Positions 9,411-18,322 of a stretch of 57,137 nucleotides of DNA are shown one piece after another. The position numbers and the translations under genes are program-made. The notes beneath the pieces were generated by a model that did not search any database, was not told the DNA's origin, and saw nothing but the letters and a program-made list of their open reading frames with translations. Origin of the DNA: a virus; the IMG/VR virus record IMGVR_UViG_3300044718_000101, positions 1-57,137 of that record; one strand, given 5' to 3'. Position 1 is the first letter of the stretch, and each line of letters opens with the position of its first letter.

Positions 9411-9434
9411 TGAAAGCAGCGAACCGCCAACTAA
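9411..9434 (-). repeat. Post-stop repeat, copy 1
   Basis: Directly after and including the TAG stop of the 889-aa gene, the minus strand reads TAGTTGGCGGTTCGCTGC then TTTCAGTTTGCAG. A second copy with few mismatches follows the stop of the HK97-gp10-like gene (16466-16494). Confidence 0.5.
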
Positions 9435-12100
9435 GAGGCTCTTCCAATAGCCGGCGTATTCTTCGTAAACATCGGGTAAGCCATGCTCGTCGTTTCGCCC
9501 ACATAAACCGCCGTGAACTTGGCCAGGTTCGCGTAAGACCGGGGATCATCACCCGCAGGCGTTCCGTCCACTGTCGTCTCCCATGCGATCTCATCAATCA
9601 AATAAGCGCCCAAACTCACAGGGTCGCCAAGCTTATAGGTCGCGCCCGAGTCCCATGGAGAATCCTTCGTGGCGATCATCACCAGCATGATAAAGTCGTC
9701 AACCCAGGTCGGCAACTGCCACTCGGCATCAAACAGATATCCACGATAAGCAACGCCGTCACGCGCATATTCGGTCCTAGCCATGATCTCAAGTTCGCCC
9801 GCCGTCGAAGCCATCGCGGTATGAGGCGGCCCAATCGTTTCGGATAGGTAGCCATTCTGGAAGTCAATCGAGCTCGGCAAAAGCGTTGCCGGATCAGGAG
9901 CGATGAAGGCCGTAAAACCATCCGCCCCAGGACCAGAGCCGCTAGCCCCGATCATCTTCAGATTGTTGTACTGCGCCCCGCGCATCGTGGGCTCAAGCTT
10001 GCCCGAGACGTTGTAATAGTAAGTCCCGTCAACCGCGTTCCACCGGTCGTCATCCTGCATCGTAGCCCCGTCGCTCTCACGCTCAGGCACACAAGCATCA
10101 GCCGTGAAGAACACCTTCGTAGGAACCACGGTCGGGTCGTATTCCGGGGTCAAATAGCAGTACCAGCCAACCCCAATATCCGAAATCGCCGCAACGCCGT
10201 TGGGAATCGAATTCCGGCGAACAAGCCGAATAGTGCGCTGGTCCCCGGTCTTCGACTGACAGCCGTAATGCTTAAAAAGCGAACGAAGCACGTCTCCGCA
10301 CTTAACGTCGCTCGCCATGTTCTTCCAGTCGTTGGCAGATTCAAAGCCCTGGATAAACAGGTTCATCAAAACCGGGTCGATAGAAACGGTTCCCGCGGCA
10401 AAGCCCGACCGAGTGATACAGTCCAGAATCACCGCCCCGTAAGCCTTGTTGTTGAGGCTCTGGAAGTGCGCCGCGCTGGTCCGGTTAAGGCAGCGCCACA
10501 GATCCTCAAACTCTGATTCGTCGGTATAGATAACGTTGTGCTTAGGCACCTTCTCGCCGCCTTCTAGCGTCTGAATCACCCCAACAGAGCCATCGTGGTT
10601 CGGGCGCAAGTGCAAAGCGTCACCCTCGAACACCGTAAACCCGTTGCGCTTGACAATGATCGGACCATCCGCCCGAAAAAGGTTGTCAGTATCCCCGCTC
10701 CGGTCCCACATCATTTCGAGCATGCCGACATCGGGCTTGGTCGAAAGCCGCCCGCTGATCTTGCGCCAAAGGCTAGAAATATCCCAGGTAGGCCAAGTAT
10801 CCGGGTCGGGAGTGAATATCTCCGGGGCTATCGCAATCGTGCTTCCCCAAATCTCGGGGGTATATCGTCCGTCGTCCGTAGGCGTCAGGGCGTATTGTAA
10901 AACCAGCTTCGTATCCGTCGCCGGTGTCCATGCGTTCGTTTGATCGTTCGTGAACGAAGGAACAATGCTTGAGCGCGAGCCATCGGGCGATTGACGGTTG
11001 ATCCCGTCCTCCCCGACCTCGGGCGTAGAGTTAGGTTTCGGCTCATCCAGCACTTCAGCGCAAAGCGTGATGTTGCAAGCCTTGTAACGGACCAGGATCG
11101 GGCAGAAATCAACGTTATAAGTCGTCTTCGGAACAGCGATCGCAAGCGCCGCCGCGCCCGTTATCTTGCGCAAATACTCCGGAGAGCCGTCCGGCTGTTG
11201 ACGGCTGAGTTTCGGAGGGTCGAAACCATGCTTACGGCACTCATAATGAAAGTTCCGGTGCATCATCGCTTTGGCCGCTGTCTTGGTCGACGTATCGCCC
11301 TGAGCGGCCTGCGAGAACGCAAACGACATCGCATCCACCCCGTTCGGGATGCAGGACACCATAAACGGCTTTCCCATGTCGATCCCCGCCGCCGTAAGGT
11401 TGAAGGTCTCGCGCTTAACGAAGTTCTGATTGGCCTGGGTGCCGATGTTTTGATACAGTTCGGCAACAGAACTGAGCTTCACGACAATAGCCCAAATCGC
11501 GCCATACATCACGCAGATCAGCGCCGGGTTACCATCCGCAATCGTCCCCGCAGAGTTGACCTGCACCGCCCATCCCTCATTATTGTTAAGTGGGTTTTGC
11601 GTCATCGCAACGGTGACCAGCCCGATTTTGTCAAGGCCAAGACCTGAATATCCAGGAGGCGGAGCAATCCCCGTCAAAGCGGCGTCACCGGGCGGGCGCG
11701 TCGTTATAAAGAGCGAAGGCTCTCCACCAAAGGTATCCGGCGCTTCCAGCAGTTCGAGCTCGGAGGTGTTTACAAACAGGTCCTCAAGGCGAATGAAGCT
11801 GTCGTGCCAATCCGGATTCGTCTTGATATCGTCGCTGAAGATGTTAGGCCGGCACATGACAACGCCGGTATCGGGGTCATGCCACCAGCCCGAACTAGTC
11901 GAAATCCCGTCGTCAAAAGGATGGTCAGGGTCCCAATGGCTAGGGTCCGCAGGCTGAACCGTTACCAGACCGCTGTCCGGATCGGTAACAAACGTGCCAC
12001 CAGTAAACGAGGATGCCACGCGCGACAAAGCCCAACCCTCCCGCCGGAGCGTCGGACGCGGCGGATAAAGGTGAACTTCAATCTCTTGAGTGCTAGCCAT
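9431..12100 (-). CDS. Large tail protein, probably tail-tip/hub
   Basis: 889 aa, encoded immediately after the tape measure gene, the slot normally taken by distal-tail and hub proteins. The sequence is rich in Trp, Asp and Pro at the N-terminus (WDPDHPFDDG, WWHDPDTG) and mixed alpha/beta afterwards, with a segment around residues 545-640 (DLWRCLNRTSAAHFQSL, then DVLRSLFKHYGC) that is helical. I do not recognise a named domain. Start ATG at 12100 overlaps the tape measure stop by one base. Confidence in a tail role is positional. Confidence 0.6.
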   Translation of the reverse strand: MASTQEIEVHLYPPRPTLRREGWALSRVASSFTGGTFVTDPDSGLVTVQPADPSHWDPDHPFDDGISTSSGWWHDPDTGVVMCRPNIFSDDIKTNPDWHDSFIRLEDLFVNTSELELLEAPDTFGGEPSLFITTRPPGDAALTGIAPPPGYSGLGLDKIGLVTVAMTQNPLNNNEGWAVQVNSAGTIADGNPALICVMYGAIWAIVVKLSSVAELYQNIGTQANQNFVKRETFNLTAAGIDMGKPFMVSCIPNGVDAMSFAFSQAAQGDTSTKTAAKAMMHRNFHYECRKHGFDPPKLSRQQPDGSPEYLRKITGAAALAIAVPKTTYNVDFCPILVRYKACNITLCAEVLDEPKPNSTPEVGEDGINRQSPDGSRSSIVPSFTNDQTNAWTPATDTKLVLQYALTPTDDGRYTPEIWGSTIAIAPEIFTPDPDTWPTWDISSLWRKISGRLSTKPDVGMLEMMWDRSGDTDNLFRADGPIIVKRNGFTVFEGDALHLRPNHDGSVGVIQTLEGGEKVPKHNVIYTDESEFEDLWRCLNRTSAAHFQSLNNKAYGAVILDCITRSGFAAGTVSIDPVLMNLFIQGFESANDWKNMASDVKCGDVLRSLFKHYGCQSKTGDQRTIRLVRRNSIPNGVAAISDIGVGWYCYLTPEYDPTVVPTKVFFTADACVPERESDGATMQDDDRWNAVDGTYYYNVSGKLEPTMRGAQYNNLKMIGASGSGPGADGFTAFIAPDPATLLPSSIDFQNGYLSETIGPPHTAMASTAGELEIMARTEYARDGVAYRGYLFDAEWQLPTWVDDFIMLVMIATKDSPWDSGATYKLGDPVSLGAYLIDEIAWETTVDGTPAGDDPRSYANLAKFTAVYVGETTSMAYPMFTKNTPAIGRAS

Positions 12101-14538
12101 TACATTCCTGCCCGAGTGGCACGGGTAGCCGATTCTGCAGCCCGGTTATTCACGCTCGCATCTCGAATCGGAGCGATACCCTCGCCAAAGTAACGCTGAA
12201 GCAACCCTATGAGCTGCTTTGTAGCCGCACTGTCGGGATTCTGGTTATAGGTGGCCAGTGCCATGGTCTCAAGCTGCTTGCGGTCAATCGTTGCGCCGCC
12301 GTAAATGTGCGTCCAGTTCTTTTGGAATGCCTTGAAGTCCTCAGAGCGTCCATGCCATTTCTCAAATGCCGCCTTGCCTTCCTCGTTCTGCGCCGCTTTT
12401 CGTTGCGACCAATCCATTCCAAGTCCACCACCGCCAAGCCATGTCGGCATCTTGGCGAACAAACTTTCATCAGTGCCGAGAGTGTGATCAACCGTCGCTT
12501 CCTTAACCGCAACGGCCAAGAGTCCAACCTCAGCCAAAATAACGCCGATGCCGACCGTAGTGGCCGCAGTCGTCGCAGCCGCAGCGGTGCCAGCCACCGT
12601 AGCTCCACCCGATCCAGCAGCCGCCGCCCCAGCGCGGGCCGCCCATGAGGCCCTAGCAGCCTGAACGCCCCAGCCAACACCTTTCATTCCGACCAGACCA
12701 CCGGCGATACCAGCGCCTTGCTGAATCCAAGGGTTATCCGTAAAGTGTTCGGCTACTTTCTGCCCGACATAATCACCCGCCGCAAATCCCGCGATACCTA
12801 GGCCTGTGCCAACAATCCGACCACCAACACTCAGAACCTTTCCGCCAACGCCGCGAGCGATAGGCCCAAGGACCGGGAAGTTCTTCGCAGCGAAGCCCGT
12901 AGCCGCCACTGTGCCAACCGTAGCACCTGCAGCCTCGGCTTCTGCCACCGTCCTTCCAGCATCCAGTACCTTATTGCGTTCGTCAAGGGATGCGGAGGGA
13001 GTCGCAATGGGCAGTTCTTCTCCGTTAGGACCAAACCGCTTCGGAGACTTCATCACCTGGCCATCGGGGCCAAGCCGTCTGGGAGGTGGATGAACCGCGT
13101 CGGGGCTACCGTCGGCATTTCCAACACCGCCCTCAGCCTTGCCGCCAGATCCAGGAGGCGCACCGGTCAGGCCTGGAGGAGTTTCAGCCGGAGCCTTGCC
13201 GCCGCCATGCACCCCTTCTTCGGAAGGAGGAAATACGGTAGCCCCGCCACCCTTAGAACTGCCCCCAGACCCTCCGGGACCACCGGGCGCACCCTTTCCG
13301 CCCGGACCACCCGCTCCACCAACGCCGCCTGCAGCCCCCGCCGCTCCGCCTTCTTCTTCACCGCCAACAACGCCGCCCGCTCCACCGGACTTAGCCGACA
13401 TAGCAAGCACGTCCAGAGCCGCCGCAGCGTCAAGTGTAGCGACCGTGAACTTCGCAAGGCCAAGCTTTTGGGCAATAACCAGCGCCCCAATGAATATGGC
13501 GATCTGAGGCGCATATTCGACCAGCTTCTCGCCAAAGTCCAAGAGCTCCTGCGTTACTTGCTCGACTTGCTGGGGGTCAATAGACTTAATCCAGTCGGTA
13601 AGCTCTCCCGCAACCTTCGTTACTTCAGGCGCTAACTTTTCACCGATCGCGGGCAAGAGGTCAGTCTCGATAACGTTCTTGAGTCGCTGAATCGAAGCCG
13701 AAGCCTGCCCTGCTTGCTCATCTAAGAACTTCTGGTTCTTCGGGTCCTTTCCATACTCCAGGAGAGCCGCAGCCGCTTCCTTGAATGAAATCTGGGCGTT
13801 ATCGCCAATCCCGGTCGGCTTAGCTGAAAGACGCCTTTCGAACAACTTGATCAAGTTCTCGAATATGGGCTTGAGCTGGACTTGATCGTTAGCAAGCGCC
13901 CGCATTGTCCGCCGGTCCAAATGGCCGATAGATGCCATTTCCGCAAACTCGCGAAATGCCCGTGTGGTCTGCTGACTATCTGCCCCAGACTCAGCCGCAA
14001 CAGCAGAAAACGCCCTGAGCAGCGGCACTAGATCGTCAGCGCCGACCTCTTTCGTTCCTGCGAGCTTGGCCACGCCGGGCCGCATAGCGTTGATGTCGAG
14101 GCCCTGCTTGAAAGCGAAGTCCTCAGTCTGCTTCTCAATGCGCTTAGCGTTGTCTGGTCCAACATTGAACCGAAGCATCCGGTCGAAGGCGCGCTTACGC
14201 TCAAGCGACTCAATCGCCGCCATTCCGAGCTCAGCGCCACCCCGCAACGCAAAAATGCCCGCAGTCACACTCCCAATGGCCGAAACCAAATTGAGCATGT
14301 GACCACGGGCATACACTGCGTCGTCAGCAAGCATCCGGATCGGACGTCTGCCGTAGAGTCTGTTTAGTTGATTGTTTACATTTGAAACACCGCGCGCAAC
14401 CTCTTCCTGGGAAGAAGCCATGCGCTGATTCTCTGTATGAACACCACGGATACCGGCCTTGACCTCTTCAAGCCCGGCCCGCACTCCTCGTACGTCCTGA
14501 AGGGCCACGCGGATTGCGAGTAGTGTTGCTTCATCCAT
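12100..14538 (-). CDS. Tail tape measure protein
   Basis: 812 aa. Helical N-terminal 330 residues contain tape-measure-like sequence (LVSAIGSVTAGIFALRG at about 83-99, then NAQISFKEAAAALLEYG). A hydrophobic helix follows near 345-365, then a Gly-rich linker at about 390-470 (repeats of GGxGGAGGPGG type) and Ala/Gly-rich hydrophobic stretches to about 690. The protein sets tail length. At about 0.15 nm per residue it implies a tail near 120 nm, consistent with a siphovirus. The ATG follows the stop of the frameshifted chaperone extension with no gap. Confidence 0.85.
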   Translation of the reverse strand: MDEATLLAIRVALQDVRGVRAGLEEVKAGIRGVHTENQRMASSQEEVARGVSNVNNQLNRLYGRRPIRMLADDAVYARGHMLNLVSAIGSVTAGIFALRGGAELGMAAIESLERKRAFDRMLRFNVGPDNAKRIEKQTEDFAFKQGLDINAMRPGVAKLAGTKEVGADDLVPLLRAFSAVAAESGADSQQTTRAFREFAEMASIGHLDRRTMRALANDQVQLKPIFENLIKLFERRLSAKPTGIGDNAQISFKEAAAALLEYGKDPKNQKFLDEQAGQASASIQRLKNVIETDLLPAIGEKLAPEVTKVAGELTDWIKSIDPQQVEQVTQELLDFGEKLVEYAPQIAIFIGALVIAQKLGLAKFTVATLDAAAALDVLAMSAKSGGAGGVVGGEEEGGAAGAAGGVGGAGGPGGKGAPGGPGGSGGSSKGGGATVFPPSEEGVHGGGKAPAETPPGLTGAPPGSGGKAEGGVGNADGSPDAVHPPPRRLGPDGQVMKSPKRFGPNGEELPIATPSASLDERNKVLDAGRTVAEAEAAGATVGTVAATGFAAKNFPVLGPIARGVGGKVLSVGGRIVGTGLGIAGFAAGDYVGQKVAEHFTDNPWIQQGAGIAGGLVGMKGVGWGVQAARASWAARAGAAAAGSGGATVAGTAAAATTAATTVGIGVILAEVGLLAVAVKEATVDHTLGTDESLFAKMPTWLGGGGLGMDWSQRKAAQNEEGKAAFEKWHGRSEDFKAFQKNWTHIYGGATIDRKQLETMALATYNQNPDSAATKQLIGLLQRYFGEGIAPIRDASVNNRAAESATRATRAGM

Positions 14539-15356
14539 CTATTTCTTTCCGGCGGTTGCCTTATGCTTGCGCCACACGCGCATCTCTGCCTTATGCTGTT
14601 GATAGGCAATATTTAGTCTTCGAATGATTTCCTGCGGCGTCCATCCATCCCGGTAGAGCTTGCCGGGTGAGTCAATCCCGGCTTTCCAGGCCCAATATTC
14701 TAGGTCTGAGCGTGCTCTTTCGAATGGGCCGCCAAGGAGTTTCCCGCTGCGTTCTCCAGCAGTTCGTCTAGGTCGTCGGGATCGTCTGCCAACGACTCCC
14801 CGCCGTCAAGCTTAAAGTCACGAAGAGCGAGAGCCGTAGCGTTCTTGATACGAACACGAACTTCATTGATTTCTTTAGGGTTCTGCCTTTTGAGCGCCTT
14901 CGTAAGCTCGTGGCAAAGCTGCTCCACGTAAAGCCAAGCGCCCTGCCCGCTATTGCGCGGAACTTCCATAACTCCAAGCACTTCCAGCGCAGCGTTGGTG
15001 AGAAGCTGAAACAGCAAGGGCTCACTGTCATAAATCGCGTAGATCGTTTGACGGCTTAACGGCTCTTGGCCTTCGCCGGGAACGTAAGTCGCTTCAATCG
15101 CGAGGACATTCTCGTAAATGTCAGGATCATAGGGCAGTATCTTGCCGCTCTTATGCTGTCGATTGTTGATTCGTGCATTTTGCGACGAGGCGAGCACCTT
15201 GTCCGTATGCTTGGGAAACATGATCCGAAAGAAGTCGTCGCCATTGGGGATACCCGCAAGCTTGATCTCCTTCCCTTTATAAACGATGGTTTGTTCGCGC
15301 AGTTGTTTAGGCTGCGCGAACTCCATCAGGTCGTTGGGTTGCAAGTCTTTGCTCAT
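14539..15356 (-). CDS. Frameshifted tail assembly chaperone (gpG-T-like fusion)
   Basis: Predicted product of a -1 ribosomal frameshift at 14739-14745. It has 206 residues of the zero-frame chaperone, then 66 residues from the -1 frame, for 272 aa. The extension has no independent start; it contains DLEYWAWKAGIDSPGKLY and GWTPQEIIRRLNIAYQQ and ends in a basic tail. It stops immediately before the tape measure ATG. This gene arrangement matches lambda G and GT, where the T domain recruits the tail tube protein and the G domain coats the tape measure. The extension lies in a frame that would otherwise leave an unexplained 160-bp gap. Confidence 0.8.
14700..15356 (-). CDS. Tail assembly chaperone, zero-frame product (gpG-like)
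   Basis: 218 aa, encoded between the tail tube and tape measure genes. Mostly helical, with an acidic C-terminus (DDPDDLDELLENA) followed by the slippery codons GGA AAC. The dominant product should terminate 12 codons after the slip site. A role in keeping the tape measure soluble during tail assembly follows from the conserved gene order of siphoviruses, not from a recognised domain. Confidence 0.75.
   Translation of the reverse strand: MSKDLQPNDLMEFAQPKQLREQTIVYKGKEIKLAGIPNGDDFFRIMFPKHTDKVLASSQNARINNRQHKSGKILPYDPDIYENVLAIEATYVPGEGQEPLSRQTIYAIYDSEPLLFQLLTNAALEVLGVMEVPRNSGQGAWLYVEQLCHELTKALKRQNPKEINEVRVRIKNATALALRDFKLDGGESLADDPDDLDELLENAAGNSLAAHSKEHAQT
14739..14745 (-). promoter_or_regulatory. 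Programmed -1 frameshift slippery heptamer G GGA AAC
   Basis: In the chaperone reading frame the codons are xxG GGA AAC, an X XXY YYZ heptamer nearly identical to the lambda G/T site (G GGA AAG). Downstream, GGCCCA (14728-14733 region) can pair with TGGGCC about 30 nt further on, with an inner GAGC/GCTC stem, giving a possible stimulatory structure. Confidence 0.8.
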
Positions 15357-15359
15357 AGA

Positions 15360-15920
15360 CTAGGTTCCGTGAGTCGCGATCCGAGCGTCATCAAAAGACG
15401 GATCGGCAAGACCGGTAAAGCTGTTGCCATAGTCGTCCGTGTAGGCATCCGTCGGAACGACGAGCATCGGTACTCGCCCGTAGGCTTCTACCTTCCCATG
15501 AATGACACCGGGCCCCGCGTCAACCAGCAGCTTCACGTCAGGTAGCGCCATGCGCCCCTGAATGAGCCACTGCTGCACGTCGTCGGCATCCGTCTGGTTG
15601 GCCTGCGTGGTGATGAACTGGCAAAGCGGCCCTTCTTTCAGGTACTTGGCCATGAGCCGCGAGGGATGCTCCAGCTTAATGTCAAACTCAAGCTCCGTAG
15701 CCTGCTTGACGAAGCGCATCTTCTTCATGGCTTCCATGCCACCGCTGAAGTCCTTGGTCTCTTCACCGCCTTTGAAGTCCAGATTGTCAAACTTCAAGAC
15801 GTTGATTGCCACGTTGGTCGTCGTGCCGCTCGGCCAAGCGCCGGTATCGGCCCCAACAAACAATAGGGCCACGCTGCACTCTTCGGGGTTTGTAACTACT
15901 ACTCTTCCGCCACTGCTCAA
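15360..15920 (-). CDS. Major tail (tube) protein
   Basis: 186 aa from TTG at 15920, with GGAGG eight bases upstream. The strong ribosome site decides this start and fits a high-copy protein. The sequence is beta-rich with the typical tube-protein feel (LKFDNLDFKGGEETKDFSGG; GKVEAYGRVPMLVVPTDAY). It lies between the terminator-like and chaperone genes, the standard place for the tube protein. No named family motif is certain. Confidence 0.7.
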   Translation of the reverse strand: MSSGGRVVVTNPEECSVALLFVGADTGAWPSGTTTNVAINVLKFDNLDFKGGEETKDFSGGMEAMKKMRFVKQATELEFDIKLEHPSRLMAKYLKEGPLCQFITTQANQTDADDVQQWLIQGRMALPDVKLLVDAGPGVIHGKVEAYGRVPMLVVPTDAYTDDYGNSFTGLADPSFDDARIATHGT

Positions 15921-15951
15921 TGTCTTATCCTCCTAGGAAACAAATGGCCCC

Positions 15952-16419
15952 TCAACGCGGAACCTCAACGACGATTCGATACATGCCACCCGCGCGGCGC
16001 CATTGGTCTTTCCCGATATTTCGAGGCAGACCTGGCACCGTAGAAACCCGCGTGCAGCAAACTGGATAACCACCGACCAAAGCTTTCAGCCCCTGCGGAC
16101 CGCCAAGCGCCTGGTCGATTTGAAGAGCGATGTCGAAAGGGTCGTTCTGGTCCTGAACCCAACCGACAACGCAATAGGTAAAAATCGAGTGATAACGCAT
16201 GCCCTGCGAACCGGGTTCGTTATTGTTCACAAGCTCAAAAACAACGCACCTAAGCTTGTCAACCCCGTTCGGAATCGCCCCGTTAAAAATGCACTTCCCC
16301 GACCCAGCGTCGATGAAGCTAGGCCGGTCATCAATAATCGCGGTAAGAGCCGAAAACCCAGAGAGCGCATTATAAAGGAACCGCTCCGCCGCCTGTTGCT
16401 CAGTGATAGTTGCAGCCAT
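15952..16419 (-). CDS. Putative tail terminator/completion protein
   Basis: 155 aa. N-terminal helix (EQQAAERFLYNAL), then LTAIIDDRPSFID and a mixed alpha/beta body ending YRIVVEVPR. Size and the order gp10-like, this gene, then tube protein match tail-terminator (gpU/DUF3168-like) genes, which cap the tube at the head-proximal end. Recognition is mainly by position and fold-like pattern. Confidence 0.55.
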   Translation of the reverse strand: MAATITEQQAAERFLYNALSGFSALTAIIDDRPSFIDAGSGKCIFNGAIPNGVDKLRCVVFELVNNNEPGSQGMRYHSIFTYCVVGWVQDQNDPFDIALQIDQALGGPQGLKALVGGYPVCCTRVSTVPGLPRNIGKDQWRRAGGMYRIVVEVPR

Positions 16420-16465
16420 AAGAAATCAGGGGAGGAGAACGCGAACAACGAGAATCAAAACACTG

Positions 16466-16494
16466 CAAGCTGAAAGCCGCAAACTGCCAACTAT
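16466..16494 (-). repeat. Post-stop repeat, copy 2
   Basis: Minus strand: TAGTTGGCAGTTTGCGGC then TTTCAGCTTGCAG, beginning at the stop codon of the gp10-like gene. Differs from copy 1 (9411-9434) at only a few of about 31 positions. A weaker relative, CAGTTTGCC, occurs near 26380. Confidence 0.5.
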
Positions 16495-17054
16495 GCAGCA
16501 GCAGCCTTAGCGCGATTAATAGCCCGAGTCCGCTTACTTCGATAGACCCGCAAAGATTCCTTAATCGCCCACTCAACCCGCGCCTTGAAGAACGGCTTAA
16601 GCTCAAGGCCGGTATCGTTCATGTAGTAATAACCGGGCGAGTAAGTAGCGATCTTTCCGGGCTTCAGGCGAACACCGATCCGTCCAGCGCGAGAGCCGAT
16701 CCGCTCCGTATTTCCCCGCGTGTGAAACGACCCGTACTCGATCAGAGTCGAGTAGGAAGCACCGGAAGCAATAATGCCAACCCAGGGGTCATCAGGGGTC
16801 AAAGGAGGCGGCAAGAACCGTGCTTTGGGATTCTTGCCCGCCGCCTCGTTCGTAGCCGCCAAAAAGCCATTGTGACGCTGCGAGACAAAGTAAATGGAAT
16901 CCTGAAGAAAGCCGGTATCCACCGGGACTTTCCCCTTCGCCATCACGACCCCGAAAGCAAGCGTCTCGTCAAGTGCCTGGACAAGACGCTTCTCAAGTTC
17001 CGCCAGCATAAAGTCCAGCGGCTCAAGATCAATCGCGGTCGTAATCTTGACCAT
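16491..17054 (-). CDS. HK97 gp10-like head-tail joining protein
   Basis: 187 aa. Helical N-terminus (ELEKRLVQALDETLAFGVVMAKGK) leads into VPVDTGFLQDSI, the signature of the gp10/neck family. Later LIEYGSFHTRGNT and GYYYMNDTG fit the family's beta region, and the C-terminus is Ala/Lys-rich. It is expected at the head-tail interface. The ATG follows the stop of the 56-aa gene directly. Confidence 0.75.
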   Translation of the reverse strand: MVKITTAIDLEPLDFMLAELEKRLVQALDETLAFGVVMAKGKVPVDTGFLQDSIYFVSQRHNGFLAATNEAAGKNPKARFLPPPLTPDDPWVGIIASGASYSTLIEYGSFHTRGNTERIGSRAGRIGVRLKPGKIATYSPGYYYMNDTGLELKPFFKARVEWAIKESLRVYRSKRTRAINRAKAAAA

Positions 17055-17225
17055 CTACTCAGTCTTGACTTCAGGCTCAATCTTCGGAGCAGACTTAGCC
17101 GCCGGCGTTTTCTTCTTAGCAGCAGGACGATCGCCCCGTGAAGCAGCAGGAGCCGCCGGTACGACTTCGCTAGCATGGCGGTGGATCTTGGTAAAGTCAG
17201 TGATTTGTGTTGTGTGATGTAGCAT
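17055..17225 (-). CDS. Small Ala/Pro/Lys-rich protein (56 aa) in the neck cluster
   Basis: ATG at 17225 with AGGAAG seven bases upstream, and a stop at 17055 directly before the gp10-like ATG. The first 20 residues are His/Thr-rich and the rest is low complexity (PAAPAAS; PAAKKKTPAAK). Packing and ribosome site support expression. The disordered composition recalls the Lys/Pro/Ala-rich C-terminus of the 165-aa neighbour at 18323-18820. Function unknown. Confidence 0.55.
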   Translation of the reverse strand: MLHHTTQITDFTKIHRHASEVVPAAPAASRGDRPAAKKKTPAAKSAPKIEPEVKTE

Positions 17226-17236
17226 GGTGTTTCTTC

Positions 17237-17632
17237 CTATTGGATTTCTAACATGACTGCGGCCCCGCAGGAACCGACATAGGTAGCAAGCTCGATCTCG
17301 GTAGCCTTGAACTCGATTCCGCCGATAAGGAACTTCATAGTCCCGTCGATCACAAGGTCATGCCGAAACTGAATCGTAGCTTCCGTCCGCTGCCGCTCAC
17401 CGCCAGCCTCTGGAGCGATCTCGTCACGAACGCGGCGCTGCAGAATAGGCTTGATCTGGCAAGGTGCATAACCAAGACCCTCGGGGTACAAGTCGGTAGC
17501 CTCGATCCAGCCCTGAACAATGCCGCCTTCGGGAGTGGTTGTATCCAGTGGCTCGAAAATGAGCATCTGGTCCTTCATCCACCCCTCAGCATGGGCTCTC
17601 AAAGCAGCAATATCGGCGTCAGAAAATGGCAT
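17237..17632 (-). CDS. Putative head closure/stopper protein
   Basis: 131 aa. N-terminal helix (ALRAHAEGWMKDQM) followed by a small beta domain (RTEATIQFRHDL, GTMKFLIGGIEFKATEIE). Length and the order adaptor, this gene, gp10-like gene match head-completion (stopper) proteins that seal the portal channel. No strict signature motif; assigned by order and predicted architecture. Confidence 0.55.
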   Translation of the reverse strand: MPFSDADIAALRAHAEGWMKDQMLIFEPLDTTTPEGGIVQGWIEATDLYPEGLGYAPCQIKPILQRRVRDEIAPEAGGERQRTEATIQFRHDLVIDGTMKFLIGGIEFKATEIELATYVGSCGAAVMLEIQ

Positions 17633-17633
17633 G

Positions 17634-18320
17634 CTAAATCCCCAACTCGCGCAACTTGTAATCCTTTATCACGGCATTGGCATCCTTGACCCATCCTGAG
17701 CCAGCGCCTGCGATCGTGGCATAAACCGTTTCCTCATCCTTGGTTTTCATCGACTTGTAAGCCTGGGTATTTCGGCCTTCCATGATCGATGTCATCGCGA
17801 TCGAAGCGCCAAGAGCGAGGCAACACTTCCAGACATCTTCAGGCACCTCGTCGGAATAGCCCCACCGGCCGGTTACCTTCACCGACTGGGTTTGCCGCGC
17901 CGCATAGAGCGGCTGATGCACGATATAGAAAGGCTCTAGAAGCTGTACATATCGCCACGGCTCCCCAATCACGGGAGCATTGGCAGGAGTGAGAACAAAG
18001 TCACGCCCCTGAACGAGCAGAACACCATCCGGATTGTCGTAGGTGACATCCATATAGATGCTGGTCAATGAGAGCAACCCGGCATCAAGATCGATCACTG
18101 CCCCGCTGATCCCGCGACTTCCCTCCATGGCCGGTGGGTTAAAAGAACGCTCGACATCGGAAGCGTCTTTGAGGAACGGTCTGCGGCGGGTACGGCGTTC
18201 GAATTCTCGTTGAGACTTGACGCCGTAACCCACCCAGCTAAAGCCCGAAGGCACAATAACGCCCGCGCCAGTCACAAACGTGGTGATGTCGCTATCTTCG
18301 GGGAATGTCGTATGTGACAT
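17634..18320 (-). CDS. Putative head-tail adaptor (connector) protein
   Basis: 228 aa. A beta-rich first half is followed by a helical second half (VPEDVWKCCLALGASIAMTS and later KTKDEETVYATIAGAG), the pattern of gp6/gp15-like adaptors that form a ring under the portal. The gene ends one base before the stopper-like gene. Function from order and composition. Confidence 0.55.
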   Translation of the reverse strand: MSHTTFPEDSDITTFVTGAGVIVPSGFSWVGYGVKSQREFERRTRRRPFLKDASDVERSFNPPAMEGSRGISGAVIDLDAGLLSLTSIYMDVTYDNPDGVLLVQGRDFVLTPANAPVIGEPWRYVQLLEPFYIVHQPLYAARQTQSVKVTGRWGYSDEVPEDVWKCCLALGASIAMTSIMEGRNTQAYKSMKTKDEETVYATIAGAGSGWVKDANAVIKDYKLRELGI

Positions 18321-18322
18321 GG

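Noticed and set aside
13090-13635. Long plus-strand open frame inside the tape measure gene
   Set aside because: Antisense shadow of the Gly/Ala-rich minus-strand gene, no ribosome site, low-complexity Pro/Arg composition.
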